Below, piece after piece: positions 1-8,322 of a stretch of DNA of 64,000 nt. Each line of letters starts with the position of its first letter. Position 1 is the first letter of the stretch. The translations under genes and the position numbers were made by a program. This DNA is from Chryseobacterium sp. JM1. Its GTDB lineage: Bacteria; Bacteroidota; Bacteroidia; Flavobacteriales; Weeksellaceae. The stretch is taken from NCBI RefSeq assembly GCF_000737715.1, contig NZ_JPRN01000007.1, positions 62,001 to 126,000 of the forward strand. The letters run 5' to 3'. The notes beneath the pieces are model-generated. The model was not told the DNA's origin, did no database searches, and saw nothing but the letters and a program-made list of their open reading frames with translations.

Positions 1-633
1 TTATATAATTTGACCAGCTTAAAAGGAGAAGCGAGTGTCAACGACATCAGTAAGCAGTTGGATATTAAAATGCCTACGGTAAACAGTATGATGAAAAGGC
101 TGGCAGAAAAGGAATTGGTAGTTTATGAAAGTTACAAACCACTGAAACTAACTGATGAAGGAAAAAAACTGGCAGCACTCATTATAAGAAAACACAGATT
201 AACGGAAATGTATCTGGTTGAAAAGATGGGATTCGGCTGGGAACAAGTTCATAATATAGCGGAACAGATAGAACATATTCAAGCACCCGAATTTTTTGAA
301 AAGATGGATGAATTACTCGGCTTCCCGAAAGTAGATCCACACGGTTCGCCTATCCCCGATGCCGAGGGTAATATTGCATCAGATAGTTACGTTAAATTAA
401 GCGATTGCAAAGTTGGTGATACGGTTACTTTTATGGCAGTACAGCCGTCTTCTGAAGATTTATTAAAATTCCTGACCAGCCGTGAACTTTCTTTAGGGCT
501 TGAACTCAAAATAAAGCAAATTGAACCTTTTGATGGTAGTATGGCTATAAGCTATGGTAGTAAGGAAAACGAGATGCTAAGCAGCAAAGTTTGCGATAAA
601 TTACTTGTGAGTAAGAAACGTAAAAAGAAATAG
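1..633 (+). CDS. DtxR/MntR-family metal-dependent transcriptional regulator (5' end cut by window)
   Basis: The reading frame is open to base 1 (codons for L-Y-N precede the first possible start, a TTG at 10), so the true start lies upstream of the window. Seen: a winged helix-turn-helix, then a dimerisation and metal-binding helix with the family ligands (KHRLTEMYLVEKM and VHNIAEQIEH), then a C-terminal SH3-like FeoA domain (about residues 135-200). DtxR/MntR proteins bind Fe2+ or Mn2+ and repress uptake genes. This is the only DtxR protein here with DNA-binding, metal-binding and FeoA parts all present, so it is the likeliest metal sensor for the adjacent importer and for the operon at 6-17.6 kb (inference). 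The tail is very basic (KKRKKK). Confidence 0.9.
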   Translation, partial: LYNLTSLKGEASVNDISKQLDIKMPTVNSMMKRLAEKELVVYESYKPLKLTDEGKKLAALIIRKHRLTEMYLVEKMGFGWEQVHNIAEQIEHIQAPEFFEKMDELLGFPKVDPHGSPIPDAEGNIASDSYVKLSDCKVGDTVTFMAVQPSSEDLLKFLTSRELSLGLELKIKQIEPFDGSMAISYGSKENEMLSSKVCDKLLVSKKRKKK

Positions 634-664
634 CTGAACCTCATTTGTAATTTCGGTTCAGCTA
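631..664. terminator. Hairpin between convergent genes
   Basis: Perfect 10-bp arms TAGCTGAACC (631-640) and GGTTCAGCTA (655-664) around a 14-nt loop, just after the stop of the regulator and before the 3' end of the leftward lipoprotein gene. There is no T-run, so it is a hairpin terminator candidate only. Confidence 0.55.
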
Positions 665-690
665 CGATTCAATGCAATAAGTCAATCGGT

Positions 691-1509
691 TTATTTCTTC
701 AAAACAACTGTCCTTTCAATCGAAGTATTTTCGCCCATTAAAGCATTTCCTGAAGCATCCACCAAAGTCAGCTTTATCCTGTTTTCGCCAAGTGGTAAGC
801 CCTCTATTTTGTATGGTTGCCAGTTGTCCAACATAAACGATTCGCCGTTGATTTCCGCCTTGACTTTATTTCCATCTTTAGAAAGTTCAGTGTTCAGTAT
901 ATAAAAATCTAAAAGCACAGCTTTGGTGTCGTTTCCTGTATATTCACCTTTCGGACGGCTGTAAAACAACATAGGTGTTTTGGGTAATTCCAATTCCTGA
1001 AACTTACCGTCTTCGGTTATTTTAAAACGTTTCAATACGAAAGCACCGGATTCTTTTATGGATTCGTGGTAAGATCGGGAAAGGAAAGACAGCAGGTAAT
1101 GTTCTGTACCTTTTTTCAATTTCACATCGTGTGCCGGTTTGTACAAAGCTGTATAAGGAGAGTTGTCCAAAATAAAATGGATATGCTGTCCGTCGTGCGA
1201 ATTTGCCAGATGATGTGTGTTATGGTCTTCGGTAGCTTCGGTAAGCGTAAAGTTTTCGATACCATAATTCACTTTGAATAAAACTGAATCAGGAGAGCTT
1301 GTTTCTGTTGTTTGAATATCCGATATTTTCAGTGTTGCTCCCGGAAAGGCTTTGGAGTGTTCCACGGGAGATACCAAAATGCTGTTTTCTTTTATTTCTT
1401 CAGAGGTTTGATTCTTGTTTTCTTTTTGTGTTTTATTGTTACATCCCGCCAATAACATTATTCCAATGGCACTTATTCCTATAAATCTGATTTTGTAATT
1501 CATTTTCAA
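691..1509 (-). CDS. Histidine-rich lipoprotein of unknown function in the metal-importer operon
   Basis: A 272-aa protein with a lipoprotein signal peptide: a hydrophobic stretch ending in LLAGC, so Cys22 or so would be lipidated and the protein anchored in a membrane. I do not recognise the family. A central His-rich stretch (EDHNTHHLANSHDGQHIHF) could bind a transition metal. It is the last gene of a five-gene leftward operon, 10 bp after the second permease, so a role as a periplasmic metal-binding accessory is plausible (inference). The start gives a complete signal peptide, which supports it. A flavobacterial outer-membrane lipoprotein with an unrelated ligand is the alternative. Confidence 0.7.
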   Translation of the reverse strand: MKMNYKIRFIGISAIGIMLLAGCNNKTQKENKNQTSEEIKENSILVSPVEHSKAFPGATLKISDIQTTETSSPDSVLFKVNYGIENFTLTEATEDHNTHHLANSHDGQHIHFILDNSPYTALYKPAHDVKLKKGTEHYLLSFLSRSYHESIKESGAFVLKRFKITEDGKFQELELPKTPMLFYSRPKGEYTGNDTKAVLLDFYILNTELSKDGNKVKAEINGESFMLDNWQPYKIEGLPLGENRIKLTLVDASGNALMGENTSIERTVVLKK

Positions 1510-1519
1510 AATATTTTAA

Positions 1520-2419
1520 TTAAACATTGCTTTCCTGTAATTGAGAAAGTTCATTTTCAATTAGCTTCCTTTTCTTATATTTTACCACAAACTTCGTGTA
1601 AACAAAAACAACAGCAAACACAACACCTGTCATTAACGCCATACATCCGGCAATGGAAGCATTGAGCCAATACGCCAGCCAATATCCGGTAAATGAAACC
1701 AGGATACCGATACCGACAGTAATAAAAAGCATTTTCTTTAAGTTTTCCGTCAGCAAATAAGCCGTTGCAGGCGGACCAATAAGAAACGTAATGACCAATA
1801 TCGCACCAACGGATTCAAACGCACTCACAGTTGTAAAAGACACAGCCGCCATCAGCAGGTAGTGCCATAATGCAGTAGAAATCCCGATCGCAGATGCAAA
1901 TGACGGGTCGAATGAAGTCAGTTTCAACTCTTTGTACCCGAAATAGATAAACAGTATAACGAGCAATAACACTACCGAAAGTATGTACACAGGTTTGGGA
2001 CCAATACTTGTGCCATCTGGAAGTATCCAAAGATTAATGGGAACATAAGCGAGTTCTCCATAAAGAACACAATCCTGATCCAGATCAATTTTTCCGGCAA
2101 AGGTGCTGATGAGTATAATGCCCACGGCAAACATAAAAGTAAACACAATCCCGATAGAAGCATCCGTCTGTAAACGGGCTTTACGGTGTAGGTATTCAAT
2201 AATGAAAGTAGCCAGTAATCCCGTGGCTCCCGCACCCAAAAGCATCGGAAGCGTATCTCGACTGCCACTCCATAAAAAAGCAATGACAATACCCGGCAAT
2301 ACAGCGTGGCTAATAGCATCGCCTACCATACTCATTTTGCGAAGCACCAAAAAACTACCCAGCAATCCGCAGGAAATAGCGACCAATGCCCCCGTTAATA
2401 TAATCCAAAACGCTATCAT
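1520..2419 (-). CDS. Metal ABC transporter permease (ZnuB/MntB/TroD type)
   Basis: A 299-aa membrane protein of the ABC-3 family with about eight hydrophobic segments. The N-terminal GLLGSFLVLRKMSMVGDAIS stretch is the family hallmark, where the Asp/Ser/His cluster lines the metal path. These permeases move Mn2+, Zn2+ or Fe2+ through the inner membrane with the ATPase and binding lipoprotein encoded just upstream (3730-5441). It follows the permease-DtxR fusion gene by 15 bp, as expected for a TroC/TroD-like pair of permeases. The C-terminus is a short charged tail (KKRKLIENELSQLQESNV) without extra domains. Confidence 0.92.
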   Translation of the reverse strand: MIAFWIILTGALVAISCGLLGSFLVLRKMSMVGDAISHAVLPGIVIAFLWSGSRDTLPMLLGAGATGLLATFIIEYLHRKARLQTDASIGIVFTFMFAVGIILISTFAGKIDLDQDCVLYGELAYVPINLWILPDGTSIGPKPVYILSVVLLLVILFIYFGYKELKLTSFDPSFASAIGISTALWHYLLMAAVSFTTVSAFESVGAILVITFLIGPPATAYLLTENLKKMLFITVGIGILVSFTGYWLAYWLNASIAGCMALMTGVVFAVVFVYTKFVVKYKKRKLIENELSQLQESNV

Positions 2420-2434
2420 TTTTTCAGTTTTCTA

Positions 2435-3718
2435 TTATTTCGGAATTACAGTTCCGTGCGGATCTGTTTCCGGGTTCTCCAAATATTTTTCTAATTGTTT
2501 TTCCAGTTCGGGTGTGATGTAATGCTCCATTTCTTCGGCATTATTGTGTACGTGGTCAGGAGCTATGTCCATATAATTGGTCAGATATAATTCCCATAAG
2601 CGATGCAACCTTACTATCTTTTTTGCTTTTTCAAGACCGCTTTCAGTCAGTTGCCAATTTAAACTATCCTTTACCACCAGATTTTGACGATTTAGTCTGT
2701 TCAATCCCGATTTCAATTGAGCCGGGTGCATTTTTCGGAAATCCAACAGTTCATCTACAGTTCTTTTTTTGCTAAAATCATTTCCTTTTTCACCGATTTG
2801 ATAAAACAGTTTCAATATATTTTCATCCATCATTGTACGACTGTTTTTATTTCGCTTCATTGTTTTGGGAACAATTCCCAAGGGAGCAAAAAAGAAAGAA
2901 AAAAAGGCAATCAATGACGAAACTACTACCATCCACGGTCCTGTAGGCATCGCCGGAGCGATATAGGAAATATAAGCTCCAGCCAATCCTGATACAGCTC
3001 CGAATATAGCTGCCAATCCAACCATCCGCCTGATATTATGTGTCCAGTATCGTGCGGCTGCGGCTGGTGTAATCAACATCGCTGCCATCAAAACCACGCC
3101 TACAGCAGTAATTCCCGTTACCACAGCCAACACGGTAAGGCTGGTCAATAAAAGGTCTAATTTCCGAACGGGCAATCCCAATACTTCGGCATAATGTTCA
3201 TCAAAAGCGATAATGGTAAATTCTTTGAAAAAAGCAAGTGTAGCCACAATCAACACTACGGCAATAATGGAGAACGTTATCAAATCGCTACCGACCAGCG
3301 TAGCGGCTTTCCCGAATATAAAACGATCCAGACCACTCTGTGCAGCATTACCTGATTGCTGTATGTAAGTCATCATAACAATACCCAGGGCGAAAAACAC
3401 GGAAAGCACCAACCCGATGGCGGCATCTTTTTTGATTTTTGATTTAGCGGTAATGTAGTCTATAGTAACCAATGATAGCCATCCCGATGCAAATGCACCG
3501 ATAAGCATCACGGAAATATTTTTAGTCCCTGCAAATAGAAAAGCGGCACAGATTCCCGGTAAAACCGAATGCGAAACGGCATCACCCACAAGAGATTTTT
3601 TTTTCAATACAATAAACGAACCTACAATAGCAGCACTTACCGAAAGCAGAATGCTCCCGAGTACAACGTAATTGATGTTAGGGTCATTGAAAGAAAAGAA
3701 GTTGATTAAATTATCCAT
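2435..3718 (-). CDS. Metal ABC transporter permease fused to a DtxR-like domain
   Basis: A 427-aa protein in two parts. Residues about 1-285 are an ABC-3 permease with the same VGDAVSHSVLPG signature as its neighbour. Residues about 300-427 are DtxR-like: a degenerate winged helix (TVDELLDFRKMHPAQLKSGL) followed by an intact metal-binding helix pair (RLHRLWELYL, VHNNAEEMEH). There is no FeoA/SH3 domain. The arrangement matches Chlamydia YtgCR, where cleavage of the permease-repressor fusion releases a metal-dependent repressor; whether that happens here is unknown. It lies between the ATPase gene (12 bp) and the second permease gene (15 bp). The reading frame is continuous, so the fusion is not a simple stop-codon artefact. 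Confidence 0.9.
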   Translation of the reverse strand: MDNLINFFSFNDPNINYVVLGSILLSVSAAIVGSFIVLKKKSLVGDAVSHSVLPGICAAFLFAGTKNISVMLIGAFASGWLSLVTIDYITAKSKIKKDAAIGLVLSVFFALGIVMMTYIQQSGNAAQSGLDRFIFGKAATLVGSDLITFSIIAVVLIVATLAFFKEFTIIAFDEHYAEVLGLPVRKLDLLLTSLTVLAVVTGITAVGVVLMAAMLITPAAAARYWTHNIRRMVGLAAIFGAVSGLAGAYISYIAPAMPTGPWMVVVSSLIAFFSFFFAPLGIVPKTMKRNKNSRTMMDENILKLFYQIGEKGNDFSKKRTVDELLDFRKMHPAQLKSGLNRLNRQNLVVKDSLNWQLTESGLEKAKKIVRLHRLWELYLTNYMDIAPDHVHNNAEEMEHYITPELEKQLEKYLENPETDPHGTVIPK

Positions 3719-3729
3719 TGCCTTGCGTA

Positions 3730-4515
3730 TTATCCTTTTTCGGAAAATTTATCTTTAGCCAATAAATCACCGGCTTCTGCCAATATAGACAAACGTGTTC
3801 CATACGTTTTTTTGAGCAATTCGGGGATATAAACCTGTTTTACAGGACCAGAAGCCACCAATCGCATATTGAGCATTACGAGCCAGTCAAAATATTCGGT
3901 AATGGTATCTAAATCGTGATGTACTACAATGACGTTCTTTTTAGCATTGACCATCTCACGCAGTAACGTAATAATAGCTTCTTCAGTAGCCGCATCTACG
4001 CCTGCAAAGGGTTCATCCATCAGGTAAAAATCGGCTTCCTGTGCCAAAGCACGGGCAATGAATACCCGTTGCTGTTGTCCACCCGAAAGTTGTGAAATCT
4101 GCCTTTTGGCAAAATCGCTCATTCCCACCTTTTCCAGACATTCCATTGCTATTTTTCTGTCCGAACTGCGTACGTTGCGAAGCATTCCGATCTTGGCATA
4201 GCGTCCCATCAGCACTACATCGAGTGCCGACACCGGAAAATCCCAATCTACCGACTCCCGTTGGGGAACATAGCTTATACGGCTTCTTATTTCGTCCAGG
4301 TCTTTTCCGAATATTTTCACGTAACCACTCGACAACGGAATTAAACCCATTATGGATTTGAGCAAAGTGGATTTACCGGAACCATTCGGACCAATGATAC
4401 CCGTAATGCTACCTTCGGGCAAACTAAAATCAACACCCCAAAGGGCAGGTTTGCTGGAATAACTTACGGTAAGGTCGTGTACTTCCAGTACAGGATTTTC
4501 AGATTGAATAATCAT
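3730..4515 (-). CDS. Metal ABC transporter ATP-binding protein
   Basis: A 261-aa cytoplasmic ATPase of the ZnuC/MntA/TroB group. It shows Walker A GPNGSGKST, the Q-loop region YVPQR, the signature LSGGQQQR, Walker B FYLMDEP and the switch His in VVHHD. It powers the two permeases encoded downstream. The spacing of 5 bp from the binding-protein gene and 12 bp to the permease fusion puts it inside one leftward operon. Confidence 0.95.
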   Translation of the reverse strand: MIIQSENPVLEVHDLTVSYSSKPALWGVDFSLPEGSITGIIGPNGSGKSTLLKSIMGLIPLSSGYVKIFGKDLDEIRSRISYVPQRESVDWDFPVSALDVVLMGRYAKIGMLRNVRSSDRKIAMECLEKVGMSDFAKRQISQLSGGQQQRVFIARALAQEADFYLMDEPFAGVDAATEEAIITLLREMVNAKKNVIVVHHDLDTITEYFDWLVMLNMRLVASGPVKQVYIPELLKKTYGTRLSILAEAGDLLAKDKFSEKG

Positions 4516-4520
4516 TTTAT

Positions 4521-5441
4521 TTACTTTTTTAATGCGGTTACGATGGTGTTCACATTGTGTTTCACCATTCCGATGTAAGTGCCTTCGGGTGTGCCTTTTG
4601 CACCCATTGCATCTGAAAAGAGATTGCCTCCGATGGTCAGTTTTTTCCCTTTATTATTCACACCTTCCACCACAGCTTTGAGTGATTTGTCCGAAACGGA
4701 ACTTTCCACAAATACTGCGGGAATATCATTTTTGATGATGTAATTGACTAAATCGGTCACATCCCGCAAACCTATTTCGGACATAGTGGATATACCTTGT
4801 AATCCTCTAACCTCAATTCCATAAGCCTTTCCGAAATAGCTGAATGCATCGTGTGCGGTAATCAGCACCCTTCTGTTTTTTGGAATGGTTGATATTTCTT
4901 TTTTTACCCATTGGTCAAGTTCGTCCAATTCTTTCAGGTATCTATCCGCATTTTGCTGATAATAAGCGGTGTTTTCTGGGTTAAGTTTCATCAGGCTTCT
5001 TAAAGTTACTTCCGCAGCCTCTTTCCAAAGTACCACATCAAACCAGATATGTGGATCATAGGTACTCTCGGAAACCTTTAATACTTTGGATACTGTGATA
5101 GAATCTCCCAATGCAATCACAGGTTTTACGTGTGTTTGCTTTTCTAATATTTCTCCCATTTTACCTTCCAGATGCAGACCGTTATAAAAGATATAATCTG
5201 CATCCATTATTTTTTTTAGGTCGCCCTGACTGGCTTTGTACAGGTGAGGATCTACTCCGGGTTGCATAATGGCTTCAACTGTTGCAGAATCGCCGGCTAT
5301 GTTCTCTACTATATCGGCTATCATTCCTGTTGTAGTCACAATGTAGGGTTTTCCTTTTGTTGCAGATTTTTTGGAATCCTCACAGGAAATGATGGTAACC
5401 AACAAAGTAAAAATGCTTAAATAATATGCGTATTTCTTCAT
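4521..5441 (-). CDS. Metal ABC transporter substrate-binding lipoprotein (ZnuA/TroA/MntC family)
   Basis: A 306-aa protein with a lipoprotein signal (TIISC, lipidated Cys20) followed by the TroA fold. Candidate metal ligands are His66 in GVDPHLY, His131 in YDPHIWFD, a Glu in YGIEVRGLQGIS and an Asp in NLFSDAMG. That H/H/E/D set, with no His-rich loop, is the pattern of Mn2+/Fe2+ binders rather than zinc-specific ZnuA (family knowledge; specificity is inferred). It is the first gene of the importer operon. Its promoter region carries three TTAGAC elements shared with the operon starting at 17623, and is divergent from the short DtxR gene at 5609. Confidence 0.92.
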   Translation of the reverse strand: MKKYAYYLSIFTLLVTIISCEDSKKSATKGKPYIVTTTGMIADIVENIAGDSATVEAIMQPGVDPHLYKASQGDLKKIMDADYIFYNGLHLEGKMGEILEKQTHVKPVIALGDSITVSKVLKVSESTYDPHIWFDVVLWKEAAEVTLRSLMKLNPENTAYYQQNADRYLKELDELDQWVKKEISTIPKNRRVLITAHDAFSYFGKAYGIEVRGLQGISTMSEIGLRDVTDLVNYIIKNDIPAVFVESSVSDKSLKAVVEGVNNKGKKLTIGGNLFSDAMGAKGTPEGTYIGMVKHNVNTIVTALKK

Positions 5442-5451
5442 CTATCTGATT

Positions 5452-5506
5452 TTTAGACTCAATTCTTTAAACTAAAATTTAGACAAAGTTAATAAAAAAG
5501 TTAGAC
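5452..5506 (-). promoter_or_regulatory. Importer promoter with three TTAGAC operator half-sites
   Basis: Three TTAGAC elements occur at 5453-5458, 5479-5484 and 5501-5506 (spacing 26 and 22 bp, about two helical turns). On the minus strand a Bacteroidetes -7 box TAACTTTG lies at 5484-5491, between the second and third elements, 42 bp before the importer start codon; no clean -33 TTG sits 19 bp upstream of it. The same hexamer occurs in the promoter at 17651-17706. A DtxR-family operator is the simplest reading. Confidence 0.55.
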
Positions 5507-5608
5507 TGATATAACAATTAGGTGCTAATATTCTATATTTGCTATTCATAAAATCAATTCCCCAGACTCTGTTTCAAGAGTTGTTCAATTATAATATGCT
5601 GATACTAT

Positions 5609-5998
5609 ATGGAAGAAAAAAACGAATTGACAACTGCCGAAAAAACGTATCTGTTAAAGATGTATCGGGTTTTAGCAACAGATAGCAAGCGTATTTCCAC
5701 CTCACAAATGGCAAAACTGCTCGAAGTAAAAGCTCCCTCTGCTACCGATATGCTGAAAAGACTGGCTGCAAGGGGCTTGGTATCGTACAGCAAATATTAT
5801 GGCTGTGAAATGACGGAGGAAGGCATCCGAATAGCTTCAGTTATTTCGAGGCAACTAACATTGACACGAAAATTTCTAATTCAAAAACTGGATATGAATG
5901 AAGAGGACAGCCAGCGTATTGCAGAAAAAATAATTACGCTGAATGAACCTGTATTATTTAAAAAGATAAAGCGAGCACTAATTCTTTACAAAAGATAG
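5609..5998 (+). CDS. Short DtxR-like regulator lacking the FeoA domain and most metal ligands
   Basis: A 129-aa protein that aligns by eye with the winged-helix and dimerisation parts of DtxR (STSQMAKLLEVKAPSATDMLKRLAARGLV). It ends before any SH3/FeoA domain. Where the family has the HRLxE and VHxxAE metal ligands, this protein has SRQLTLTRKFL and DSQRIAEK, so at least three of the usual ligands are gone. It may bind DNA without sensing metal, or bind a different signal (inference). It is divergent from the importer operon, sharing its 167-bp control region, and ends 13 bp before the convergent HAD gene. Confidence 0.85.
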   Translation: MEEKNELTTAEKTYLLKMYRVLATDSKRISTSQMAKLLEVKAPSATDMLKRLAARGLVSYSKYYGCEMTEEGIRIASVISRQLTLTRKFLIQKLDMNEEDSQRIAEKIITLNEPVLFKKIKRALILYKR

Positions 5999-6011
5999 AT
6001 TAAAGGGATAT

Positions 6012-6461
6012 TTAGCCCCATCCGAACCAACGTTTCTTTTTTACATTTCTGTAATTGATATGTGCATCTTTATTCTTCAACTGATGGGCATAGTCGCCGC
6101 TTTCAGGGTGCAATGTCTGCCAGATAACATCCCATCCTAAAAAGCCGCCTACATTTCTGTCGTCTATAAAAATGTCGGCATTAATCTTTCGGCTGAAATC
6201 TCCCTCGACTGTTTCTCCGGGAAAGTTTTCATTGACAGCATAAAATACCATTCCGTTTTGCCTGCAAAACTCAACTGCTTCCTCCAGCTCTTTTCCTTTT
6301 CTGTATGTCCACAATATCAACCGGTGTCCTTTTGACTGGAATGCTTTTAGCGTAGCAAATGCAAACATCATTTCGTTACCGATGACGGGGTATTTATGCT
6401 CTACAATAGTACCGTCAAAGTCAACGGCGATTACTTTTCCTTTCGTGTCAATAAGGTTCAT
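6012..6461 (-). CDS. HAD-superfamily phosphatase (BT0820-like)
   Basis: A 149-aa small HAD hydrolase. It shows motif I AVDFDGTIVEH (nucleophile and acid/base Asp), a motif II-like ILWTYRKG, and motif IV DIFIDDRNVGG. HAD phosphatases need Mg2+. The substrate cannot be deduced. It is the last gene of the 14-gene leftward operon and overlaps the gene before it by 4 bp (ATGA), which suggests translational coupling. Its length matches the compact, cap-less HAD proteins of Bacteroidetes. Confidence 0.85.
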   Translation of the reverse strand: MNLIDTKGKVIAVDFDGTIVEHKYPVIGNEMMFAFATLKAFQSKGHRLILWTYRKGKELEEAVEFCRQNGMVFYAVNENFPGETVEGDFSRKINADIFIDDRNVGGFLGWDVIWQTLHPESGDYAHQLKNKDAHINYRNVKKKRWFGWG

Positions 6462-6760
6462 TTCTTGCTGTATTTTGCTCTAAGTTTTATTTTTTCCGTT
6501 TCCCGCTCAATTAGCAGACGGGCTATTGTATGTCCTGAAGACTGCTTTCCTGCATCCAGTGCCAGTGCACTTTTTACATTATCTTCAGAAACATCTATGC
6601 GGTACAGGATGCTCAGCAACCTGTTGAAGTCCGATTGTATCAGATGGTTTAAGTAAAATACCAATGCTTCAAACTGTTCCTCTTGGGAATGCTTCGCAGA
6701 AACTTCATCAATCTGAAGTTTATCGGCAATTAAAAGGATTGGATAATCGTTTTTTGTCAT
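6458..6760 (-). CDS. Conserved-looking 100-aa protein, function unknown
   Basis: Not recognised. The 100-aa product is soluble, predicted helical and charged, with no signal peptide or Cys. It overlaps both neighbours by 4 bp (ATGA at each junction), which argues that it is a real, translationally coupled gene between the LpxH-like hydrolase and the HAD phosphatase. Residues such as EEQFEALVFYLNHLIQSDF suggest a helical bundle; the tail is basic (KIKLRAKYSKK). Function cannot be inferred beyond membership of the metalloenzyme operon. Confidence 0.7.
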   Translation of the reverse strand: MTKNDYPILLIADKLQIDEVSAKHSQEEQFEALVFYLNHLIQSDFNRLLSILYRIDVSEDNVKSALALDAGKQSSGHTIARLLIERETEKIKLRAKYSKK

Positions 6761-7572
6761 TTTTTGTCTTTGATAAATTTATAGGTTCTTGACGGGCAGT
6801 CAAACTGCTTCAATTTCATTTCAGTACCATCAAAAAAACCGAATGTGAAGTGCTGTATCCAATCTCCGAGGTTGATGTATTCAGATCTGGTATTGAGCTT
6901 TACCTGTAAAGGAAGATGCCTGTGTCCGAAAACAAAATAATCGTAATGTTCCATTTCCAGTTTTCTTTTTGCATACTGAACCAGCCATTCCTTTTCTTCT
7001 CCAAGAAACTTTACATCTTCGTTGCCTGAAATGAGCTTGTTCTTTACGGACAGGTATTGAGCTAATCGAACGCCTATATCGGGGTGCAACCAGCGAAACA
7101 ATCTGATGCAGAACGGATTTGTAAATACTTTCTTCAAGCGTTTATATCCTTTGTCATAGGGACCCAAACCATCTCCGTGACCGATGAAAAAACGTTTTCC
7201 GTTAATAATAAATATTTCCGGTTTATGAAAAACTGGAATGTTAAGCTCTTTTTCAAAGTAACCGTCCATCCACATATCGTGGTTGCCCGCAAAAAAATAT
7301 ACAGGTATGCCACTGTCAGTTATTTCTGCCATCTTTCCGAGCAACCTTACAAAGCCTTTTGGAATGACCGTTTTGTACTCAAACCAGAAATCAAATATAT
7401 CCCCCAACAGGAAAACAGCTCCTGCATCATTTTTTACAGTATCCAGCCAGTCAACAAAAAACAGTTCCCTCCGGCGGCTTTCCTCATAAGATGGTGCTCC
7501 CAGGTGAATATCCGAAGCAAAATATATCTTTTTGCCATTTCCTAAAATGATGTGACGGTATCCTGTTTTCAA
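6757..7572 (-). CDS. UDP-2,3-diacylglucosamine diphosphatase (LpxH-like metallophosphoesterase)
   Basis: A 271-aa calcineurin-like phosphoesterase with the full dimetal motif set: ASDIHLG (D-x-H), LLGDIFDFW (GDxxD), FAGNHDMW (GNHD), IGHGDGLGP and FGHRHLP (GHxH). This pattern and length fit LpxH, the usually Mn2+-dependent enzyme that releases lipid X from UDP-2,3-diacylglucosamine in lipid A synthesis at the inner membrane. A chromosomal copy elsewhere is expected, so this would be a paralogue (inference). It sits 13 bp after gpmA in the operon and overlaps the next gene by 4 bp. Confidence 0.85.
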   Translation of the reverse strand: MKTGYRHIILGNGKKIYFASDIHLGAPSYEESRRRELFFVDWLDTVKNDAGAVFLLGDIFDFWFEYKTVIPKGFVRLLGKMAEITDSGIPVYFFAGNHDMWMDGYFEKELNIPVFHKPEIFIINGKRFFIGHGDGLGPYDKGYKRLKKVFTNPFCIRLFRWLHPDIGVRLAQYLSVKNKLISGNEDVKFLGEEKEWLVQYAKRKLEMEHYDYFVFGHRHLPLQVKLNTRSEYINLGDWIQHFTFGFFDGTEMKLKQFDCPSRTYKFIKDKK

Positions 7573-7585
7573 ACATTGTTCTTTT

Positions 7586-8218
7586 TTAAACTACCGTTTT
7601 GGGTTGTATGTATAAACTCTTGCCCAGCTTCACGGCATTCATCTGATCGTCCAAAGCATAGGTTAACGGCTCGCCGGTTGCGATTTCCCTTTGTAAGATT
7701 TCTTCAGGTGAAAGATGTTCCAGGTACATTATTAAAGCTCTCAAACTGTTTCCGTGTGCAACAATGAGTACATTTTTATGCTGCTGCAACTGTGGCTGTA
7801 CGAAGTTTTCAAAATACGGTATTACACGGTCGTAAGTGTCCTTTAGGCTTTCTCCGCCGGGCGGGGCTATATCAAAAGAACGCCGCCATATATGTATCTG
7901 CTCGGCTCCGTATTTTTCGGCTGTTTCGGCTTTGTTAAGCCCTTCAAGCATTCCGTAGGAACGTTCGTTCAATGCACCGTCGATAATAACGGGCATATCT
8001 GTTTTACCTGTTTCATTCAGAATAATTTTTAAGGTATGCTGTGCCCTGATGAGCTTTGATGTAAACGCCACATCTACTGTTTCATCTTTTAAAGCTATTC
8101 CTGCCTGTTTGGCTTCCTGTTCCCCAAGTTCCGTGATGTCCACATCCTGCCAACCCGTAAAGCGGTTTTCCAGATTCCATTGCGATTGCCCGTGTCGGAC
8201 TAAAAATAATTTTGTCAT
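7586..8218 (-). CDS. gpmA: 2,3-bisphosphoglycerate-dependent phosphoglycerate mutase
   Basis: A 210-aa histidine phosphatase-fold enzyme. The phospho-acceptor motif is LVRHGQSQWN at the N-terminus, with ENRFTGWQDVDIT, the LNERSYGMLEGLNK substrate loop and the second His in AHGNSLRALI. It interconverts 3- and 2-phosphoglycerate in glycolysis without a metal. The other bacterial enzyme, GpmI, needs Mn2+, so a GpmA in an operon of metalloenzymes fits a metal-sparing role (inference). It is shorter than the roughly 250-aa E. coli protein, as is usual for this subgroup. The gene begins 12 bp after the original stop of pyrC if the frameshift there is repaired. Confidence 0.93.
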   Translation of the reverse strand: MTKLFLVRHGQSQWNLENRFTGWQDVDITELGEQEAKQAGIALKDETVDVAFTSKLIRAQHTLKIILNETGKTDMPVIIDGALNERSYGMLEGLNKAETAEKYGAEQIHIWRRSFDIAPPGGESLKDTYDRVIPYFENFVQPQLQQHKNVLIVAHGNSLRALIMYLEHLSPEEILQREIATGEPLTYALDDQMNAVKLGKSLYIQPKTVV

Positions 8219-8230
8219 AGTCTGTTTGAT

Positions 8231-8322
8231 TTATTGATACTTAACTAATGCCTGCCCCTTTATTTCTTCATAAAAAGTTCCGTTTTCATACACAAGATGC
8301 CCGTTTACAAATGTGTGGGTAC
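8231..8322 (-). other. Out-of-frame remainder of the dihydroorotase C-terminus
   Basis: On the minus strand, restoring one base around the GGTACC at 8318-8323 gives a continuation starting VTHTFVNGHLVYENG and ending ALVKYQ at a TAA (8233-8231). FVNGxxVYENG is the typical dihydroorotase ending. The restored stop would lie 12 bp before gpmA, matching the other intergenic gaps of the operon. Confidence 0.75.
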
